From NCBI GenBank assembly GCA_027922465.2, contig BQMF02000060.1, forward strand, positions 1,054,001 through 1,118,000: a stretch of DNA of 64,000 nucleotides, given 5' to 3'. Below, in pieces: positions 37,980 through 51,056 of the stretch. The position numbers and the translations under genes are program-made. Under the pieces are notes generated by a model. It saw only the letters and a list, made by a program, of their open reading frames with translations, had not been told where the DNA came from and searched no databases. How positions within the stretch are numbered: position 1 is the stretch's first letter; every line of letters begins with the position of its first letter. The stretch comes from Turritopsis dohrnii (lineage: Eukaryota > Cnidaria > Hydrozoa > Anthoathecata > Oceaniidae).

Positions 37980-40869
37980 AACCAGTCAATCATGCATTTT
38001 TTTTTTCAATCAAAATACATAATGTTAACTACCTCCCTGATGTTCTTTGGCAGTTCTCCTTATTTAGTTATCTCGACAGTAAGTCATGAGGCTAAAACAA
38101 TGCAATGTTATATATCGCTTATTGTTCATTCAGTGTATCCAGTATAAAATCTCAAAGCTACTGCCACGAGTACGAAAATCTGGAAAATAGGAGCTGAGAA
38201 GGAGGGAAAGTAGAATTGCAGGTAAATATCACGACACAATCATTTTATAGATACGTATCAAAAAGTTTTGTTTCGAGTAAAAAATTCGACTCGTGGAAAT
38301 CTGTGCGTCTGTAAAATTGTAAACACGTTCTTTAGGCAAAACAAAATATGAAAGCAGAAAGTCCTGCGCTAAGAGTGCATTTAAAAAAACTCAAAGGAAA
38401 CAGTTAAGCAACAAAAGTACGATGAGCACAGCGTAACAAAAGTCTTTTTCAATTTGTTCATTGGGTCATTAGCATGTTTTAGTTTTTGGTTCGAATAGCT
38501 CAACTATCCTCCATAATTCTCCTCCATAGCTCTCCTCCATAAATTTTGAATATCCTGATCCGGATCCTCCTCTGCATTTAAATATGGCTGACATGATATG
38601 CAACCAGTTTATTTGAAACAAATTGCAGTGGTTGCATTGCACAAATTCGATCGTTTATTTAATAAGAATGGTAGATATGTTTATTTTTTAATTTTTAATT
38701 CACTTACTGGTGATCGTGTCACATTTCAAGTCGAATGGAACAGCAAAAAGATGGCACTGTTTATCATATTTTTTTTAAGTATCATTGACGTTGAAAAAAA
38801 CCCGGGAAATGTTTATCCTGTGTGACACGCATGATCAGTCATAATGCTTCTGCAGGAATCCACACATCTCATCACAAGATATGTTTCTCCTTCACGGTAG
38901 TGTTGAAAGAGAAAAAAAATTCCACAATGTTTGCTTATCCTGGAATGATCGACATGACAAAATCAAACAAACCTCCTAAGCGCTTATACTGTTTTGTGAC
39001 GTTTCCATTCGTACATATATAGCAAATACAATTAACTTGTTTATAAAGTTTATGGTTTGTGTATTTCCTTGTCTAGATTGTCTACAATTTTCTGAAATTT
39101 GATTCTTTGTTGAGAAAGCAAATAAAAACAAAGATTATGGCGAACTTCCTTGTGCATTCAATTTCCCGCTTGGCTAACAATGTCATGAACTTATTGTCAC
39201 TAGTAAAAATTTGACACATGATAAAAATAAGATATCTTTTCGAGTATTCAGAGGAGACATTGCAGCATCATGTCCACATCAGCTCAAACAGAATAGACAA
39301 AGTTACACGCTATTCCATGACTTTCTCAATAAGTGACTGAAAACGTATGTCATTGGTACAGAAATGAAGATCACTCAAAATGCTTCCTAGTGTACAGAAA
39401 TGAACAGGGGAACCTTTAACGTCTATATTGGATATTATATCACAATTTTTCAATTCATAATAAAATGGGAAGAAAAAAAACAACAAACTTTATTCATCAT
39501 CTATTTGTACTATAAAAATTCAAGTTTCAGACACATATAAAACAAAGACCAGATCAGGTCTTTAAATTTCAGACACTTTATAAGCAACACGAACACGACA
39601 TGAAATCAACAAAAAAATTTATCAACATCTGAAGTCCCATTTTCAACACAAAGTAGGAAAGTTTGCAAATTTTTTATATAAAGTTTTTATAATGACGAGG
39701 GATTATACTAACGCACATTCATAATAAGACTACATAGAAATAGGGGGCAATGATGTGCAATTTTGAATCTATATACTGGTCTTTTCTTAAAAATTGACAC
39801 GTCTAAGCATTATTTTAGACTCAGACAATAAGAAACATAAGTATGCTTATAAAAGAGCATGTGGTTAGATGACAAATATTTCATAAAATGTTGAAAGAAA
39901 ACAATCCAAAATGAAATCGTGATTGAAGATAAAAAAAATAATACAAAATGTCTCGAGCTTGATAACAAAAACAAAAACAGAAACAAATTTAGGTGAAAAG
40001 TTTCCAGTTAGCTCCCCATCTTGATTTCACGAAGAAATGTGTTCCTGAACGATTTCCCAGACGTTCGAATGGGAAGTAAAGCACAATGGCTTGAAGATCA
40101 TTTTGCATCTGACCGTTGCAAAAAACAAATCTGTCAGTCGTTGAATGTCATTTTCTGGTGTGGTTTTTCCAATTTCATCGTTTTCATACCGAAAGTAATG
40201 CAAGTATTTTTGGTTGAAAGAGCAAATAAAAAGGCGAAAAAGAAAAGTAAACATTCATATGTCTTCTTATTGTTTTTCTACTCATTTGTTTGTCTTTTTT
40301 GAATGAAAAAACTTATTTTTTCTTTTCACCAACCATTTTTGAAAACATCTTTTGGAGAGTCTAGGCCCCCCTGTTTGTTGAAACATTAAAAAATTATCGC
40401 TTTTAACACAAAATTTTTTTCCCATCTTCAGTATAAAGAAATACTGACCGGTCTGTTTATCTATGCAATCAAAAATCAAGACTGAAAAAAATGGCTGACA
40501 ATGCCACGTCGAACTTTCGACTTATAACGTTCGTTATCAACTAAATTTAAAAGTTTTAGCTATTATCATCAACCCTTATGAAAATTAAAATAAATAGATA
40601 ATTATTGTAGTTTGTAGGCTCTAAACATGGAGAAGTCGTTCACACTGCCAGACTTGCCAGAGTGAGTTAATTCGAGTGAGTTGATTCGAGTGAGTTGATT
40701 TGTGAAAAGCATTCACATGTCCGTTAACGTCGCGCCGTATAATGTCAGTGTGATATTTAAAAGACCATTTCGTGTGAGAGAGGTATTTGTAGTTAAGATG
40801 TCTGTAACAACTGTTAGGTTATAATTCTTGTTGAAGTCTATGTACAAAATTATCTTTCATTTTTCAAAT
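37980..40869. other. Gene-poor spacer with a 2A-like relic ORF
   Basis: Besides a 75-codon ORF at 38598-38825 (described separately) only short low-complexity ORFs occur, for example 40021-40302, and none has a recognisable domain. The stretch from 39100 to 40020 is AT-rich and shows nothing I can support. Confidence 0.5.
38598..38825 (+). pseudogene. Short ORF with a 2A-like DVEKNPGN motif, possible retroelement relic
   Basis: A 75-codon ORF ends shortly after a hydrophobic stretch (ALFIIFFLSII) followed by DVEKNPGN at 38787-38810. The 2A ribosome-skipping consensus is D-V/I-E-x-N-P-G-P preceded by a hydrophobic helix, and such sequences occur in some non-LTR retrotransposons of invertebrates. 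The final proline, where the peptide bond is skipped, is asparagine here, so activity would be lost. No reverse transcriptase or other retroelement domain was seen next to it. The match could be chance. Confidence 0.35.
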
Positions 40870-41927
40870 TTACAAAAGCGTATGTTCATTTTCACCCAAG
40901 TTAATAGCTATCTTCATGCTTCTTTTAGTTTCAGTACTCTTCTTTGTTACTGTAGTAGGATTCGCTTTAACAACCCCAAAACAGAGACCGTCTGCTGTAG
41001 AACAGCCTCTTTTTTGGGGTTTGGTTTTGGTTTTCGGCGTCACTACACCAAAACAAAACACTGCCTTTTCTTTTTCAGAATTACAGTCTCTTCTGATCCT
41101 CCTCCGAGGTGAATTGTGATGGTTTTTACTTCCAAAATATGTCAGTATATCAGTACTTTTTGCTGATAGAGATACACGAAGTGTTTCTACATTATGAACT
41201 ACAAAAACGTTTGATCTTGAAGGAAATCTAAAAAGTCTTCTTGAAATGTCAATCGAAACAAAGTTGTTTTCAAATTTGAAGTTACAACGTTCATTATTGG
41301 TCTTCCAGCTTACATGAATTTCTTTTAATTTGGCATCTGGTAGGATTCGTAAAAACGATTTCATATCTTTGATTAACGAGTATCGTTTCATGCGAAGCCA
41401 CTTAGCGTTTGATTTAGTGCTATTGGCATTGCTGATTTCTTTACAGGTTGTGACAATTCTTGCCTTTAACAGTCCTAGTTTAAACTCGATTTTTACTGCA
41501 TTAAACTAAAAAGAAAGTAGTTATTTTTATAAGCAATGTCAACATACTTGAAAGTAATGACGAAATGAGTAAGATGACACTTACCGAGTGAAGTTGAGCA
41601 GATGCCAGACATTGGGAAATCATCAATGAATGGATGGCGAGCTTCAAAACTTTCGCAAACCTTAAAATCTGACAAAGAAATCACAATTTCAATAATTTTT
41701 GTCTCCTCATCGTGAATTCATGCAGACTTATTGTTCCTGTCTACTCATGGTATTATTGAACTTCACTCTTTACAAATATATGCAGTGTTTTAATTGATAA
41801 CGAGGTTAAACTTAAGAAAATAAACATTGTGTCAGCCACAGACAGAAGTACTTGAAGAGGTTCTCAGTGGAGAATGAAGAAAATCAATACGGAAACAAAA
41901 CAGACATCAGCAATAAGTTCATACCAT
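40870..41927 (-). CDS. Secreted divergent FGF-like protein A (three exons)
   Basis: Minus-strand exons: 41925-41927 (ATG only, least certain), 41585-41668, 40870-41505, all phase 0, about 240 residues. Exon 2 reads as a signal peptide (LRFAKVLKLAIHSLMISQCL then ASAQ). Exon 3 has the spacing of an FGF beta-trefoil: KSFLRILPDAKL (compare FLRILPDG in FGFs), NNFVSIDISRRLF where FGFs have YLAMxxxGxLY, FVVHNVETLRVSL where FGFs have CxFxExxxxNxYxxY, and a YFGSKN strand. A polybasic PRRRIRR follows and could be a furin site. Then comes a tail with two CFGVV motifs and a Cys between them. The tail and exon plan match the gene at 51057-52069. FGF assignment is an inference from motif order and overall identity is low; an IL-1-like or new trefoil ligand is the alternative. 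If ATG at 41925 is wrong, Met inside exon 2 could start a shorter form. Confidence 0.6.
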
Positions 41928-44900
41928 TGCAGCTTATAAAAGTGAAGATATGTGTTTTCCGTATAAGTTCTTCCAATCTACTTCTACTTTTACGTTAAGA
42001 ACTAACGACATTTAAAAGTTAAATCGTAATCCAAATTGTTTACTTTTTAACACATAGGTGTATAAGATGGAAGTTCCGTTTACGATCTACTCCAAAACAG
42101 TAGGGGATTTAAGTGATGCAATTCTGGAGCGATTCAGGTTGAGATCAAATGGCTCAAACACGAAGTCGCATACTTTACTTGTTGACATGTCGTAAAAAAG
42201 GGATGTTGGGATTCAAAATGTAAAGCAAACAGAATTGTGAAAGTGTTAACAAAGTCATGTATTCATTTTCAGATCATATCGCATTTTTCTAAATCTGATC
42301 AATTACGAATGTTTACAGTGAGCTTATAACCTAAAAAGAAACCCGAAAACCCGAAATATTTTTGGATTACACCAAATACCTGATTATTACTTACAGATTT
42401 CAAGCATGAAATAATTTCGTTCCTGATGTGATGTTTTATTAGCGCACACGCACTAAGCGACGTAGTTTTCTTCAACACAGTCGTAATTAAATGTTGTGCA
42501 ACTTTTTATTTTTATTTCAAGTAGAGTAATCTTCAACAAATCAAGGAGCGATTATTTAATCGTTCACTGAACGCGTGTCTTTTCTTTTTATTTATTTTAT
42601 CTAGAAATTGGTAATTTGGTACAATCTTAATGGAAGGAATTTAGTAGGCATGAATGAATGAATGAATGAATGGATTCGGAAACTTTTAGTGAGTACATTC
42701 ATGCAACTATTTCATTAAATTTTCGCAGGAGAGTCTTTCAAAAATGTTTGGAAGAATGAGACGTAGTTTTACGGAAACTTAACAGGGTTTTCACCATGAA
42801 GTTTTGATGAAGTCAAATTGTCCACATGAACTGAAAAGATTTTAACGCAAAAGTAAAACAAATGAACGCGTCCGAAGAAATTTCACACGGTTCCAATAAG
42901 CGGATTTTTAATGATATGAAATTAACGCGAATTTGAGTGATCTACGTAAAGTTAATGGGGAAAACAAAAGAATAGTAGTTTCTGATATCGGAATCGGAAA
43001 AGTATACACATAAAATTAACGTCTTATGATATTTGCTCATATCAAAATTAATTTTGAAGGAAATGATTTTTTTTAAAAAACTGCGTTAACTTCTTAGAAC
43101 AAGGTATTGGTGATTGGTGATTGTTGTATAAGCCAAAAAGTAATTGATGTCAATGAGTACACGTTTTTTAATATAAGTAATGCCTTTATAAGGAACTTGA
43201 GACTGAAAAGAAAGCTTGAAAATTAAGGAACTGGTAATGAAGTGTTCCGGCTGAAATACAAGAAAAATTAAGAAACCATAAAAATTCTCTTTATTAAAAC
43301 AAGAAAAATTATAAACTACTAAAAACAAAATCTAACTAAAATAAAATCTAAACTAAAAACCTGTGCGTATGGTAAAGATGGATGGATCATAAGTAAGAGA
43401 GGTTCTTTTCTGAGGTTGACCAAGTATTAAAGCCAACAAGGAACGTGTTTGGGAACAGCAGGCTCAGAGCCAAGTATAAGGCCGGTGTTTTACAAAAAAT
43501 ATCTCTTATTTTGCCACATTTTAATTGTGTATGTTCCTTTCCGGTTTGCAATAAAATCATAAATCTTGTTTTTAGACTTTTTGTTCGGCTTTTTTGTCCA
43601 CTTTTCAAAGATTTTTACAAGGACCAAATTACTCAACCAAATTAGAAAAGTGATACACCAAAAGTAGGTAAAGGATTCCTCTTTCATAATTATTCAATCG
43701 AAAAGTATTTTTTGTGAAACACCGGTACTTTTTTTGGCTCACCCGGTATATAAAAACGTGTAGTCAGATTTAATCGAGGATACTGTTCCATTGTTTCACT
43801 ATGAAATGATTTCCTAGTTCCTTGTACAGTGTTTTTCTTTTACCAAACAGGAAAATTTTTGTCATACACTTGCGGCTACAAAAATAACAAGAATGCTATG
43901 CGACAAATAAATAACATGTTGATGTCAAAAGAACTGTGTGCGCCCACGAATCACGGAACCACATTCATAGGCGCTTTTTAGCTAGCTTTCAAATGCTAAT
44001 GTGTATTGTTTTGTGATGTTACGTGCACTAAAAAGAAAAAAAAGTTCCCTTTAGAGATACAAAAGAAAATTTACTTCTTTACAATTCTGTGCTAACCGTT
44101 TTGCTAGTTGCCGCATTGGATGTTTCAAACTCAATTTCAATGTTGAAAACATTAACCGTCCAATAATTTTATTTGCAAGCCATTACTCCTCAGAAAGAGG
44201 TAAGAAAGAACATGAAGGTGGAATCTTTAAAGGGGTGAAGGTGGGGAAAAAGGTCTGTTTCCGGGTTAGAATCATTGTGTAAATTAATTTTAACGAATTC
44301 CATTTATATGAGGTCAATATTCCAAGTATAGTTTTTAATGGCTTGATGATTATGAAGCCAAATTTTCGCCAAAAAAATAATTTTGTTGAAAATTTCCATA
44401 GAAGTGAGAAATCATATCTGAGGGAGAAATCTCTGGCACGAGATGTCTCCAACGTTAAGCTTACTTTTATTGCTATCAAGAGTTAATTTAAATTAAATAT
44501 TTGTGAAAAATAAACATTTGCTAAAGGCTCAAAATATCACAATATGGAGTAGCTAGAAGAGGAACTGAAGGTGAGAATATTCAAATGCCATAATTGAAAT
44601 ATTTACAGGGACTAGCCTCTGTTTATGAGATGTAAACACACTTAAGTAATCTTATTTTGACACGGTGTTCGTAAATAACGTCACTTTGTCTCGTTTTTAA
44701 GTTGAGTCGCTATGACGTAACATAATCGTTTATGATTATGATGGTCTTATAAAAGTTCGAGTTTGAAATTGTTCAGAAGTGATACGATATATTTTTCAAG
44801 CAGTTAAGCGCATGCGCCTTGTAGGCTAAATAGATAAAAAGGCATACTTCCTGTTTATTTTATTACAATGGATGGTTTACAATGGATTGTATTCAGAAAT

Positions 44901-45222
44901 GGTCTCTAAAAATTCATGGGCAAAAATGTGAGTTAAAATATTTTTCCATGTTGTCAGGACGAAGGAGGAACATAGCCATAAGAATTACAAGCCAGTGAAG
45001 TTTTTGTGGATGCTATGAGGATATTCCACAAGATATACTGAATCGACTAAGTAAAGTTCAGATGAAATTCTTGTGAATCTTGTTATGTATTTGCTTATTT
45101 GTTTAAATTTTTACAAATTTGATTTTGATAGGTGTTGATTTGATTAAGGATAACGCCATCAGCATGCTAATAAACGCCCTGTGGCGCTAATTTGGCAAAT
45201 TAAGCTATTTGAAACCGAAAAA
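41928..45222. other. Gene-poor AT-rich region
   Basis: Only short ORFs occur (43086-43328, 43387-43608, 43490-43687 and 44183-44479, all minus). None has recognisable domains or supporting splice signals. A GAAT microsatellite lies at about 42648-42672. I see no complete transposon here. Confidence 0.45.
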
Positions 45223-45313
45223 TTAGAGTAAAAGCCTTTTATTCACGATTGAAGCGTTAAAAATGCGTAAGAAACTAAGATACAAAAGGACCAGTGGGGT
45301 GAAGGCTGTTTTG

Positions 45314-45315
<2 letters not shown>

Positions 45316-45348
<33 letters not shown>
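45316..45348. repeat. Homopolymer of 33 G followed by G-rich runs
   Basis: The plus strand carries 33 consecutive G. Shorter G runs follow around 45376-45430 (GAGGGGGAGGGGGG and GAGGGGGGAGGGGG). In an AT-rich genome this tract is conspicuous and could form G-quadruplexes. Its exact length may be a sequencing or assembly estimate. Confidence 0.95.
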
Positions 45349-45349
<1 letters not shown>

Positions 45350-46061
45350 CTCTTCTCAAACGATGACGTCAACTGAGGGGGAGGGGGGCAACGCAAAGTT
45401 GACGCAGGTTGACAGAGGGGGGAGGGGGTCAAAAAGTTTGAAAAATTGGTTGACGTCATTTGTGAACAATCCCTAACGAGGAGGATAAGCGTGGAAAAGT
45501 TTTGGAATTTGTCTGCAAACATTAAATATGATATAAGGCTAACAACAATTCAGAAGTAGGATCCAGCAGGCTAGTTGAAGATGGATACCCCAAAAATTCT
45601 CGGTTGCAGATTCAAAAGGTTTTAAGAAGAATGTCTTAAAAATGTTCTTAATTAATTCTAAATGAGCCTACATTTTTGAAAAAAGCCGAAATAAAATGAG
45701 GCTATGATACAGGTTTGTTTAATTGTAAAAATTGTAGTAATATATATTAATATAATACATTAATAAATTGTAATGATAAAAAGGCTCTTTTCTACTAGCT
45801 CTCGGTCGGTGCGGGATGTACAGCTTAGCTTCAACCTTCAGTTGATCATGCATTAAATGACTCCTTTATCTCGTTCCATTTTCCTATGACGCAGACTTAT
45901 AGCATAGATGACCTCCAAAGTGTTTACACCCTCCTCCTGTGTGTGGCGAAGTATGCACCGTGACTAATTAATATTTTCCGATTTTTTTGTCATCATGATC
46001 TCTGAATGTTATTTTGTTTAATTTTTTGTCCGAAGGTTTTCAATTTCCTCTTTCACTTTTA

Positions 46062-46411
46062 AGCCGGATCTCCACTAGACGATTTTTAAGACGATCGTCT
46101 TAAATTTTCGCGATGGCACATGCGCAGAAGAGTAAAAGATATTCTCTCGACGAAAAATAGAAATGACTTTAACTTTTCGTCATGCGAACGACGATCGTCA
46201 AATTCTAAACCAATGGCATTGCAGTAATTTCCAACTTTCCAACATAACCAGTTTCAAGATGGCTGACAATGTGGAAGACACACTACTGTTGATATTAATA
46301 CTGTTGATATTAATATTCTTTTTCATTTTAAGAGTGATCTCCACTTGACGATGTTTTCGTCGCGAAAAAAATCACTTCGCGCGAACTTTTTCGTCTAGTG
46401 GAGGTCCAGCT
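46062..46411. mobile_element. PIF/Harbinger-type MITE with TTA target duplication
   Basis: This 350 bp element has inverted ends AGCCGGATCTCCACTAGACG and CGTCTAGTGGAGGTCCAGCT, flanked by TTA at 46059-46061 and 46412-46414. Inside, an ATG at 46259 opens MADNVEDTLLLILILL. That resembles the start of Harbinger transposase ORFs (M-A-D, acidic residues, then a leucine-rich run before basic residues), so this is probably an internal-deletion derivative that kept the first codons of the parent gene. Confidence 0.8.
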
Positions 46412-47361
46412 TTACGCTACTTTATCCCTTCCATTCTGTTCTTTCGATATCAGGTGCGATTTTTGGTATATCGCAGTGATAGCTATAAAAATAACTAGCG
46501 CTGAAAGACGAAATTCTATCGTCTCAGAAAGCATACTTTGAGGCAACAATCAAAAGAAAGTCTGACTGTCACCAGAATTTATTTCAACATGGCGGTATAT
46601 CAAAGATGGATTATGTGTTTACATATTAGTCGATTGATATTTCCGAATTGATTATCAGGACCTGTTTCCTTCTCATGTTTATGAGAAACCCGTTATCATG
46701 GGCTCTGTAATTCAAAGACACATTTACTATTACAGTTTATTTACCCCCAAAATTTAACTTTTTTATTTTGATGTTAGTAAAAAAGTATTTTCAATTATTT
46801 ACTTTACCTAAGGGAGATATGCACAGTTCTATTGATATGCTAGTACCTAGGATGAAAACAAAAATTCATCACAGCAAAGCAGGACGGGATTTTTACATCA
46901 TACATCATACGCATGCGACTGACGTCAGAAAAAAAAAGTTAAAGAAATGAAATCGAAATTCTAATCGTAAGGTAAAAATGTACAATTATCTTGATTTCCA
47001 TGCCCGTACACTTTCTATTTACACCAGTCGAGCTTACATGAGTAAGTACATTAGACGGATCTCAAAACTCACATAGTTTCTCCGCATCTTTACACTATTC
47101 GATTCGTGTAAAAATCGATGCCGTTAACCGACCTTCCGAGTATGTTACGAGACAATAGCATACTCCATATGTGTTATCCAGGGTCAAATATCATATACAT
47201 CTTCTTTGACCGGCGAAATTTCAGTGAAAGCTTCTCGCGATGGTGCATCAATATGTCGTAGTAGGTTCCAAGATAACTTTTTACCTGTTTGATAAGAAAC
47301 AGAGACTGGAACTGAACTGTATTATTTTCTCAGAAACAAATTTGTCACGCACTATCAGGTA
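46412..47361. other. Intergenic, nothing recognisable
   Basis: AT-rich sequence with short ORFs only (for example 46768-46950). No domain, RNA gene or repeat boundary was recognised. Confidence 0.4.
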
Positions 47362-47900
47362 TCAGGTGGCGTTATAATAATACCCAAAATCACACATGCG
47401 CAGTAAAAACCTCCACAAACATGAGCTAAATGAGCCATTATTAGGCAAACACTCATCAAGGTCTTCACCAAACAACTTTTTCAGTGCTATCAGGTGACTG
47501 CGAAACAATTCGTGTATGCGCAGTAAGTGACTGTTAATACAAGCAAAATAAGTCATAATTAGGAAAAGCATATCAACGTCTTCATTAAGTAGCTTTGTAA
47601 GGGCTGTCAAGTGGCCATGGAATTGAATACAAAATCTGTATTTAATACTGATATTTAATACTGTATTTATTGTAGTTCTAAACAGTAACAGTTGAACTTA
47701 ACTGCGCATGCGCGATAACTTGTGTTCTTTTGTATGGCCACTTGATAGCACTTGAAAAATTATCTGTAGTGTAGCCTGAACTGACAGTTTTTTTCTGCGC
47801 ATTCGCGAATTTGAGTTTCATTATATGGCCACCTGATAGCCCTTGATTTTTACTACATTTCGCGTTACTACATTTGTCGTTACTATATTTGTAGGTGCAA
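47362..47900. repeat. Interspersed repeat of about 118 bp units, inverted arrangement
   Basis: The minus strand at 47362-47640 carries two tandem diverged units of about 117-120 bp. Each encodes, in the same frame, a peptide of the type HLxALxKLxxEDxD followed by LLR, 39-40 residues apart. The plus strand at 47700-47900 carries partial units containing CTGCGCATGCGCGA and TATGGCCACCTGATAGCCC, followed by repeats of CTACATTTGTCG. The two blocks face each other around 47640-47700. The same family is present at 56140-56375. The family is unknown to me. Confidence 0.7.
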
Positions 47901-48360
47901 CAATATCTGGCTCATATTAAAATCAAAGGTTATCAACCGGATATTTCGCTTATAGCGCGAGCGGTACCCTTTGTACACTTTTTGGAATACAATTTTTTTA
48001 TAATTAGAGAATAAAAGGAGGTCGAAACATCATCTGATATTTTAATGTAACTGGACCAATATACAAAACGGTTATTGCAGAAACGTGCAGTATTTATTGT
48101 AGTTTAAAAAACATCAAATGGTTTCTTAATGAGTGTATTGAATAAATAACTTTTATGAATCAAGTATTTATTCCCAATGATTTATTTATGATAATGTATA
48201 TAGATTGTTAAAAATGACAATACACAGATAATCAATGATTCTAACGGTGTTGTACGAAATAAAGTTTTACGACGATATAATCTCGATCACGTGTTATGTC
48301 GAAATTCACCTCAGAGAGTTATGTATTTCTTTTTTAATCATAGTAAAATGTTGAACAATA

Positions 48361-48920
48361 CCGTAAATGATCGATTAAGCGCGTAGGACTCAATTAAGCG
48401 CCCCGTCCGATTAAGCGCCCAGGTCCAAAAATGAAACTGAAACTTATTTAGCAAAAATATAAGATATTGAGAACAACATGGTTTTTATTAGACCCCCTAG
48501 AAAATGAGTTTTCGAATGTATTCTATCTGCTAGGCAATCATTGTCTAAAGAGCTTATTCAAAAATCATTCAGAAATTGTGCCTTGACATTGCCGGTATAT
48601 TGGAATATTTTATTTGAACCCGATGAAAATCCGTTTTCGAGTGACCAAATCGAAGAAGACGATATGACCCTCGCGCAACGCCGGACTTCATGCTTTTAGA
48701 TGAAGATGGAAAAGATGAAGAAGAAGAGGAATTAGACTTATTGGATTAGTGTTGCATCAAAACGGAAAAAAACATTTAGTGAAAAGATAAACTATATTAG
48801 TGATTTTAGTGTTTTTTTTATTAACCCAGGACTCAATTAAGCGTCCCGTCCATATAAGCGCCCACCGTAAAAGTTAAAAGAAGTTATAAGCGCCCAGGGC
48901 CCTTCATCGCTCATTTACGG
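48361..48920. mobile_element. pogo/Tigger-like MITE with transposase C-terminus, TA duplication
   Basis: This 560 bp element has inverted ends (CCGTAAATGATCGATTAAG on the left, CGCTCATTTACGG on the right) between TA dinucleotides at 48359-48360 and 48921-48922. It has subterminal repeats of TTAAGCGCCC. The interior, plus strand about 48546-48750, encodes ELIQKSFRNCALTL and, one frame over, an acidic tail DEDGKDEEEEELDLLD. The IxKSFxxCG...acidic pattern is the C-terminal end of pogo/Tigger DDE transposases, so this is a deletion derivative with a frameshift. Confidence 0.75.
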
Positions 48921-51056
48921 TATTTGTCGAAACTGCATTATGGCATATGGTTTGAGGTATTGATTACAAAGGTATATGATTAAAATCTATTGTAAACAGG
49001 GCATTTATGCATCATAGTGATTATTTACCTTTTTCACCTAATCGTTGAAAGTTTCGGTGAGGTTGTGAAAGTACTCAAAATTGAGCCCGGAACATAAAGG
49101 GAAGACTTGCATACAGTATGACTAATCAGACATTCCCCTTAAAAAGGGTTATTTCTTAAACGTTTTTCCTCTATTGACAGTAAATCAATGAAGAAATATT
49201 TGATAATTACAGATTATCCATGGTTTTATTTAAAATATCAAACCGGATGAGAAAAGAAATCGTATTGAGGTCAAACTATATACGAGTCGTCGTTTTTCAC
49301 ACCAGCATGTCTTTAAACATCAATTAGTGGTACAAAGCCGATGGAATCTTGGTGGTCTGATATATTTTTGTCCCATTCATGTTTTTTGTAGATTTTCCCA
49401 CTATACAGCCTATAATGTAATGTTGTCATCACTATCCACATAATAGTTAATATCTTAAAAACTCATTTATTTATCATTGTGTAAAGGAAGAAATCCCTCT
49501 CAATTTATTAGTTCATACCTATGTTTTTCTCTTGCAATTGACAGTCAAATGCTTTATATCAACATTCGGACAATGTTGATTTGAGCGTGATAAAGCGTTT
49601 CTGATATCCACACTACCGTTAAGTGTTCTACACAGTTTTGAGTTTGACTAGACCAGAATTTAACGTTTCTTACAACCAAAATTAATGATTTCAACTTGGA
49701 ATTAGTTTTTTTTTCTTCGAATAATTAGAATAATTTAGAATAATAATGACATAAATTAGTGACGTGTTACTCGTGCAATTTGCAACGATAAATGACACTA
49801 TCAACAAAGTCTTAGAAAAAGTTCTACTGACTTCCTTGACAAACTAACTATGAGAGATTTTGTCACGAAAGAAGTTATCAATCTCATACGTAAGCTGTTT
49901 CATGAAGTTTTCGAAGCTATCAGAACGACTTGCGTTTGTTGATAATATCAATTATCGTTTTTACCTTGGAGTAATACGAGATCCTATCAAATATGATTCT
50001 TGAACATTAAAGAAAATAAAAATAGCCTAGAGTGATAATTTTTAAGACGTTATTAGCGGTTTTACTAACTGCAACGATTGGTAAGAAAACTGCATAACAA
50101 CTCCATTTTCGTTCATCACTGCGCAGGCGCTATAAAGAAGTTGTATTTCTCAATTTTATTTCAATATCGTTTCAGTGAGTATATTGGCAGTATATATGAA
50201 GTCCAAAGTAAGCCTTGACGGAAATATTCTCGTACAGGTTTTCATTCTTTTTGTATCCGATTACTTGAGGTTCCGACGATTAATCTCAACAGCTGAACAT
50301 AATTTCCATTAAATGTTTGTTTTAAAATGGTCAATGATTAATCAAACCTGTGTTCATTTTGCTATTTGTCTTTTAATACAAATCTTTTAACATTAACCAA
50401 ATAGCACGAGTGTAGGTTTAATTTTTATTTTGCGAGTTCAGTGGTCATTAAAATATAAAGTAATTGAATTTTCAAAAAGCATTTTCACAGATGGATGTTC
50501 GTGATGGATGGTCGCCTTTGAAATACGTAAATTCAAGGAGAAAGTCAGAAATATTTTTGTTATGACAAAAATTAGATTTTTATTTCACATTTAAAATTAT
50601 GAAGTGCTACAAAAGTTCAATTGAATAGTATAATAAATATCATATCCTAAATAAAATACTGATCGTCGTGATAAAAGCTCGAGTTAAAATGACATTCATT
50701 ATAAAAAAAACTTCCTAGTATAAATTTGACATCACAGCTAACATTCCTTTTACCACTACAATCATTGCCTTTCTAATAACATTTCCGTAATATTTTAATA
50801 ATTTTGCTACCTATGATAAATAATTAAGTTATCAAAGAAATTTTTTTAGTACGTCCACTAAAGATAAAAATAAGGGAATTCACCATTTGGTAAATACCTT
50901 TGCAGCAGTCAAACCTGATTTTCAAAGTTAAAGTGTCGTAATAAGAAGGTCTTCCTCTCACCTTTTGCTGCCGTTGTATTAAAACTGAAAACGAGGCCAT
51001 GAACGCTTTAATTTTTTTTGTTTACAGAGGCCTACATAATTTTGATAAATAATCAT
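48921..51056. other. Intergenic region downstream of FGF-like gene B
   Basis: AT-rich, with no ORF of note and no repeat boundary recognised. It presumably includes the 3' UTR of the minus-strand gene ending at 51057. I did not find a convincing polyadenylation site close to the stop codon. Confidence 0.45.

Noticed and set aside
40021..40302. 93-codon plus-strand ORF
   Set aside because: It has no domain, its tail is low-complexity Lys/Phe-rich, and no splice or promoter context supports it.
42067..42195. 42-codon ORF starting MEVPFTIYSKTVGD
   Set aside because: It follows an acceptor-like TAG and looks coding-like, but it is too short, has no recognised domain and no partner exon was found.
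45223..45522. 99-codon proline-rich minus-strand ORF
   Set aside because: The proline run is only the translation of the G homopolymer; no gene is supported.
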